DNA from: Candidatus Bathyarchaeota archaeon
GTDB lineage: Archaea; Thermoproteota; Bathyarchaeia; Bathyarchaeales; Bathyarchaeaceae
Direction: 5' to 3'
Assembly (NCBI GenBank): GCA_020356305.1
Contig: CP070636.1
Coordinates: 1,428,025 to 1,445,760, forward strand
DNA length: 17,736 nt
A model generated the notes under the pieces. The model was not told where the DNA came from and made no database searches. It worked only from the letters and a program-made list of their open reading frames with translations. Of this stretch, positions 14,699-17,736 are shown piece by piece (the stretch's first letter is position 1; every line of letters starts with the position of its first letter). The translations under genes were made by a program, and so were the position numbers.

Positions 14699-15828
14699 AC
14701 ATCCCAAAAAGCGTGTCCAACGACTTAATCCTCTGCAGCCGCTGTCGCTGCGGTTTCTGCAGAACAGGATGCACGACCTACCCGATTCTTGGAGTAGAAT
14801 CCCTCACCGCGAGGGGCAGAAACGCTGTTGCATTATCGCTTCAAGACGGACTGATAGACGTGTCTCAAGGTTTGGCAGAGAGATTTCTCCTCTGCACCAC
14901 GTGTGGATTCTGCAAGGAACGATGCCCTCTTGGAGTTGACACCGTTAAAATAACTGAACGTTTCAGGGCGGAACTCGCAGAAAAGGGCTTCACCAAACCC
15001 GAGCATGATAGCTTCAACAAACGCATCAAAACAGTTCACAACCCCTATGGAGAACCCCATGAAGAAAGGATGACATGGCTGCCTTCGAAGACGCAGGTTG
15101 CAGAGACTGCGGATACTGCATACTTCGTTGGTTGCACGACAGCCTACAGAAGACCTGAAATCGCTGAAGCCACAGTGAGAATGCTAAATGCTGCAGATGT
15201 AGATTTCATAACGCTCCATCCTCAAGAATGGTGCTGTGGGTCACCATCGCTGAGAGTTGGAAGGAGAGATCTGTTTCTGGAATTGGTTAAGCACAATGTG
15301 GAAGCTATAACTAGGAGGGGTGTGACGAGGGTTGTTACTTCCTGCGCCGGGTGTTATCGAGTTCTCAGCCGAGACTATCCAGAGTTTGTCGGGGAAATAC
15401 CGTTTGACGTTTTCCACACATCTGAGTTTGCAGAGGAACTGCTTAAGGAAGGGCGTCTGAGGCTGTTGAAAGAAGTGCCTAAAAGGGTTACCTATCACGA
15501 TCCCTGCCATCTAGGTAGGCACGCTGGGATCTACGAACAGCCCCGGCAAGTGTTAATGTCAATTCCAGGGATAAAACTTGTTGAAATGCCAAAGAGTAGA
15601 GAGAACGCTCGTTGCTGCGGAGCCGGAGGAGGAGTGAAGGCGGGTTTTCCCGATTTTTCCATGCAAGCAGTCAAAAGAAGAATCGAGGAAGCCCGAGAGG
15701 TAGGGGCAGAATCAATTGTGTCAACATGCCCATTCTGTGCTCACCACTTCAAGGAGACCCTCTACATGAGTGGCTCACCGCTGGAATTCTACGACCTAAT
15801 GGAACTTGTTGCAGAGACCATAGAGTAA
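14695..15828 (+). CDS. GlcF/HdrD-like Fe-S protein with two CCG domains
   Basis: A 377-aa electron-transfer protein. The N-terminal ferredoxin part has a canonical second motif CTTCGFCKERCP (Cys67, 70, 73, 77). Its first motif is unusual: CSRCRCGFCRTGC, with Cys14, 17, 19, 22 and 26. Two complete CCG domains follow: Cys147, Cys180-Cys181, Cys217-x2-Cys220; and Cys271, Cys307-Cys308, Cys345-x2-Cys348. In HdrB such domains hold non-cubane [4Fe-4S] clusters; in GlcF and HdrD they serve oxidases and quinone- or disulfide-linked reductases. The ATGA overlap with the oxidase gene implies translational coupling and a fixed complex. No membrane anchor is visible; the final electron acceptor (quinone, ferredoxin, disulfide) is unknown. 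Confidence 0.88.
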   Translation: MNIPKSVSNDLILCSRCRCGFCRTGCTTYPILGVESLTARGRNAVALSLQDGLIDVSQGLAERFLLCTTCGFCKERCPLGVDTVKITERFRAELAEKGFTKPEHDSFNKRIKTVHNPYGEPHEERMTWLPSKTQVAETADTAYFVGCTTAYRRPEIAEATVRMLNAADVDFITLHPQEWCCGSPSLRVGRRDLFLELVKHNVEAITRRGVTRVVTSCAGCYRVLSRDYPEFVGEIPFDVFHTSEFAEELLKEGRLRLLKEVPKRVTYHDPCHLGRHAGIYEQPRQVLMSIPGIKLVEMPKSRENARCCGAGGGVKAGFPDFSMQAVKRRIEEAREVGAESIVSTCPFCAHHFKETLYMSGSPLEFYDLMELVAETIE

Positions 15829-15864
15829 CATTTTAATTACGATCTAATAGACTCCTTGGAAAAC

Positions 15865-15869
15865 GGTGA
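15865..15869 (+). promoter_or_regulatory. Shine-Dalgarno site choosing the ATG at 15875
   Basis: GGTGA ends 5 nt before the ATG at 15875, whose product begins with the expected Rossmann strand MNVLVLGYG. An in-frame GTG at 15866 lies inside this site and is therefore an unlikely start. Confidence 0.5.
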
Positions 15870-15874
15870 CATGT

Positions 15875-17020
15875 ATGAACGTGTTAGTGTTGGGATACGG
15901 CACTACGGGATCAGTAATTGCGAGAGACTTGGCTGAAACTTCTGGAGCTGATATAGTAGTGGCTGACAAGCGGCCGTTGAAGACGAAGCAACTAGCCAAT
16001 GAACTGCGGAGCGAGAAGGCCACCGCGGAGCAGATTGACGTGACCGATAACCAAAAGCTGAGTAGACTCCTCAGAAGAGGCTTCAACGTCGTTGTTAACT
16101 CGACCTTCTATCAATTTAACGTCAACGTGATGAGGGCTGCCATAGAAAACGGCGTGCACTATGTCGACCTTGGCGGCCTCTATAATGTTACGCTGAAGCA
16201 GCTTGAACTAAATGACAAGGCTGAGAAGGCTGGAGTCACAGCTCTTCTAGGCTGTGGTTGCGCTCCCGGAATAACCAATATACTGGCAATGCACGGGGCC
16301 AATAAATTGGAAAAAGTGGAGAGTGTTTACATGTACTCTGGCGCCGTCGTCTTCAAACAGATCACAGGCGTGAAGGTAGCCTATGCGGTGCCTACGCTTT
16401 TGGACGAGCTCACCCTAAACGCATATCCATTCCAGAATAGCAAGTATGTAGAAGTTCCTCCGCTCTCGCATGAAGAAACAGTCAGCTTTCCAGAGCCAAT
16501 TGGCGATGTTAAGGCTTACATAGTGATTCACTCAGAACTCGCGACAATTCCGCGCACCATAGACAAGGGAATCAAAAACGCCATCTTCAAGATCATAATT
16601 TCTCCGGCCTCAGTTTCAAAGCTCAAAGTTTTAGACGAAGTTGGTCTTACAAGCAAAGAAGATGTGGCCGTAAAGGGAGTTTCAATTTCTCCCAGAGAGT
16701 TCTTGGAAAGATATTTCAGCTCTTTTGCTAGACCTGAGATCAAGAAGGGCGACGAGGTTCATGTCGTGAGAGTTGAAGTAGCAGGCGAAAAAGATGGCAA
16801 AGAGACGCGTTACACTTTTGATGTGATCAATGATCCCAAGCCAGAGTGGAACGCAAGTTCATCGGGATTCGTAACTGGAGTGTCAGCATCCATAATAACT
16901 CAAATGCTTGCACGAGGCGACGTCCAGCCTAGAGGCGTCCTGCCTTCAGAAGCATGCATAAAACCAGACCCGTTCATAAGAGAACTAACAAAAAGAGGCA
17001 TAAGAATACGTGAACGCTGA
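15875..17020 (+). CDS. Saccharopine-dehydrogenase-family NAD(P)-dependent reductase
   Basis: A 381-aa protein. It opens with a Rossmann fold, MNVLVLGYGTTGS (Gly7-x-Gly9-x-x-Gly12), then the family landmarks NVVVNSTFYQ and HYVDLGG, and CAPGITNILA at about 130-140. The C-terminal domain is of the saccharopine dehydrogenase type. Known members act on saccharopine, L-lysine (lysine 6-dehydrogenase) or carboxynorspermidine. The family catalyses NAD(P)-linked oxidative deamination or reductive amination, which suits a partner of the aminotransferase. It lies 46 nt after the Fe-S gene with its own ribosome binding site and is probably last in the operon. An acidic residue after the second strand (ADIVVADKR) suggests NAD rather than NADP; this is a weak inference. 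Substrate not determined. Confidence 0.82.
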   Translation: MNVLVLGYGTTGSVIARDLAETSGADIVVADKRPLKTKQLANELRSEKATAEQIDVTDNQKLSRLLRRGFNVVVNSTFYQFNVNVMRAAIENGVHYVDLGGLYNVTLKQLELNDKAEKAGVTALLGCGCAPGITNILAMHGANKLEKVESVYMYSGAVVFKQITGVKVAYAVPTLLDELTLNAYPFQNSKYVEVPPLSHEETVSFPEPIGDVKAYIVIHSELATIPRTIDKGIKNAIFKIIISPASVSKLKVLDEVGLTSKEDVAVKGVSISPREFLERYFSSFARPEIKKGDEVHVVRVEVAGEKDGKETRYTFDVINDPKPEWNASSSGFVTGVSASIITQMLARGDVQPRGVLPSEACIKPDPFIRELTKRGIRIRER

Positions 17021-17061
17021 CCTCAACCGTTTGCTTGCCAGCTGATGTAAGCTCTTCAAAC

Positions 17062-17094
17062 GATTCTTTAACGAATCACGCTGAAAACCAGCGT
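17062..17094. repeat. Two small adjacent inverted repeats between convergent genes
   Basis: GATTC/GAATC (17062-17066 and 17073-17077) and ACGCTG/CAGCGT (17078-17083 and 17089-17094) sit back to back in the 96-nt gap between two convergent genes. They could form small 3' end hairpins for either gene. There is no T-tract, so calling them terminators would be weak. Confidence 0.3.
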
Positions 17095-17116
17095 TGCGGA
17101 CGTGAATGCCCACTTG

Positions 17117-17736
17117 TTAGGTTGGTTTACCCACTGGACAAACAGCAATGCAGACGCCGCATATCTGCTCCCAATCTTCGAGTTGTAGTCGTTTGCCAAT
17201 TTCAACATGATGTGCATCACACCTCCGTTTGTCTACGACCCGATTTCCCTTAAGGGCTCCTGCAGGACACGCCCGAATGCATCTTTCACACTGCTTGCAA
17301 AGGTCTAAATCAAAAGGTTTGTCAGCCGTTAAGGGGGCGTCTGTAATAACCGAAACCAGTCGAATTCTTGGACCAAACTTCGTGGAGAGCAGGAGACTGT
17401 TTTTTCCAAAAACTCCGATACCGGTCAGATGTCCAGCGTGTCTATGAGAGAGGTCTCCCATATTGCGAGAGACATCGTAAGGCGGAGAAGCTGGAATTTG
17501 AAGTGCTCGATAGCCCTTGTCTTGAAGAAATTTGGCGACGCGGAAGGCTATTCGATTCAGTTCTCGATTTACAACGTTGTAGGTAGCTGAATACTCGCGG
17601 TTCGGAGTTGACTCGAGAGACGCATCAAGGAGGTGGATCGCCATTACGATTACGATTGGGGCGCCTGGCAGCTGTTCTTCGGGGCTATTTCCCTCGGGCG
17701 ATTCCATACACGACTCTGCTTCGGCGACACCAACCA
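17117..17736 (-). CDS. QueG-like double [4Fe-4S] protein, 5' end missing
   Basis: A partial gene that runs off the right edge. The frame stays open beyond the ATG at 17707, and the extra codons read VGVAEAESC, which matches the usual QueG-like N-terminal strand; the true start is therefore outside the window. Visible parts: LPGAPIVIVMAI, GHLTGIGVFGKNSLLLS with FGPRIRLVSVITD (the QueG-type GxxGKN segment), then two [4Fe-4S] motifs, CKQCERCIRACP and CGVCIAVCP. Epoxyqueuosine reductase uses cobalamin and two such clusters. Archaea usually make archaeosine rather than queuosine, so this relative may reduce something else. It converges on the saccharopine-dehydrogenase-family gene. It ends soon after the second cluster, shorter than bacterial QueG, which has a C-terminal HEAT-like region. 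Confidence 0.78.
   Translation of the reverse strand, partial: VGVAEAESCMESPEGNSPEEQLPGAPIVIVMAIHLLDASLESTPNREYSATYNVVNRELNRIAFRVAKFLQDKGYRALQIPASPPYDVSRNMGDLSHRHAGHLTGIGVFGKNSLLLSTKFGPRIRLVSVITDAPLTADKPFDLDLCKQCERCIRACPAGALKGNRVVDKRRCDAHHVEIGKRLQLEDWEQICGVCIAVCPVGKPT

Noticed and set aside
1..17736. CRISPR arrays, tRNA or rRNA genes, insertion sequences
   Set aside because: I saw no regularly spaced direct repeats, no tRNA-like cloverleaf signature, no rRNA stretch and no transposase motif anywhere in the window.

Overview
The window reads as chromosomal DNA of an archaeon, probably from the TACK side and possibly a Bathyarchaeia-type organism. The phylum is inference; the domain is better supported. 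Evidence for an archaeon: an XPB-type helicase directly upstream of its partner nuclease Bax1; a two-subunit aconitase X; a 7-TM/MEDS/RecA-like membrane protein of a kind seen mainly in archaea; TATA-like boxes about 25 nt before plausible transcription starts; and Shine-Dalgarno sites that match the 16S tail, including a full AGGTGATC. There are no rRNA or tRNA genes, CRISPR arrays, insertion sequences or phage genes that I can see. Gene density is high and most intergenic gaps are short.

Layout. Positions 1-362 hold at most one doubtful small ORF. At 363-3274 (minus) lie xpb and bax1, a helicase/nuclease pair for DNA repair. Divergent from them is endonuclease IV (3483-4328, plus), making a small repair island. 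A HAD-family hydrolase follows (4510-5157, plus). A small HExxH protein (5265-5600, minus) lies beside a stretch rich in inverted repeats (5633-5874). That stretch ends in a 24-bp perfect palindrome at the stop codon of a CocE/NonD-type alpha/beta hydrolase (5874-7676, minus). The hydrolase follows an 86-aa acidic protein in a likely two-gene operon. A divergent promoter region then leads to a 634-aa membrane sensor-like protein (8131-10035, plus).

The right-hand part is metabolic. The aconitase X small and large subunits (10069-11782, minus) are divergent from a plus-strand cluster: a class III (GSA-type) aminotransferase, a GlcD/AGPS-like FAD oxidase, a GlcF/HdrD-like Fe-S protein overlapping it by ATGA, and a saccharopine-dehydrogenase-family reductase. 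The oxidase and Fe-S protein look like a flavin-to-Fe-S electron transfer pair. Together with the aminotransferase and the Rossmann reductase they suggest oxidation of an amino or hydroxy acid whose identity the sequence does not give. The aconitase X pair could be phosphomevalonate dehydratase of the archaeal modified mevalonate pathway, or a hydro-lyase belonging to the neighbouring pathway. The window ends inside a QueG-like double [4Fe-4S] protein (minus strand) whose start lies beyond the right edge.

The best candidate for something undescribed is this divergent locus (about 10069-17020). The second is the sensor-like protein with a RecA-like domain that lacks a Walker A lysine.
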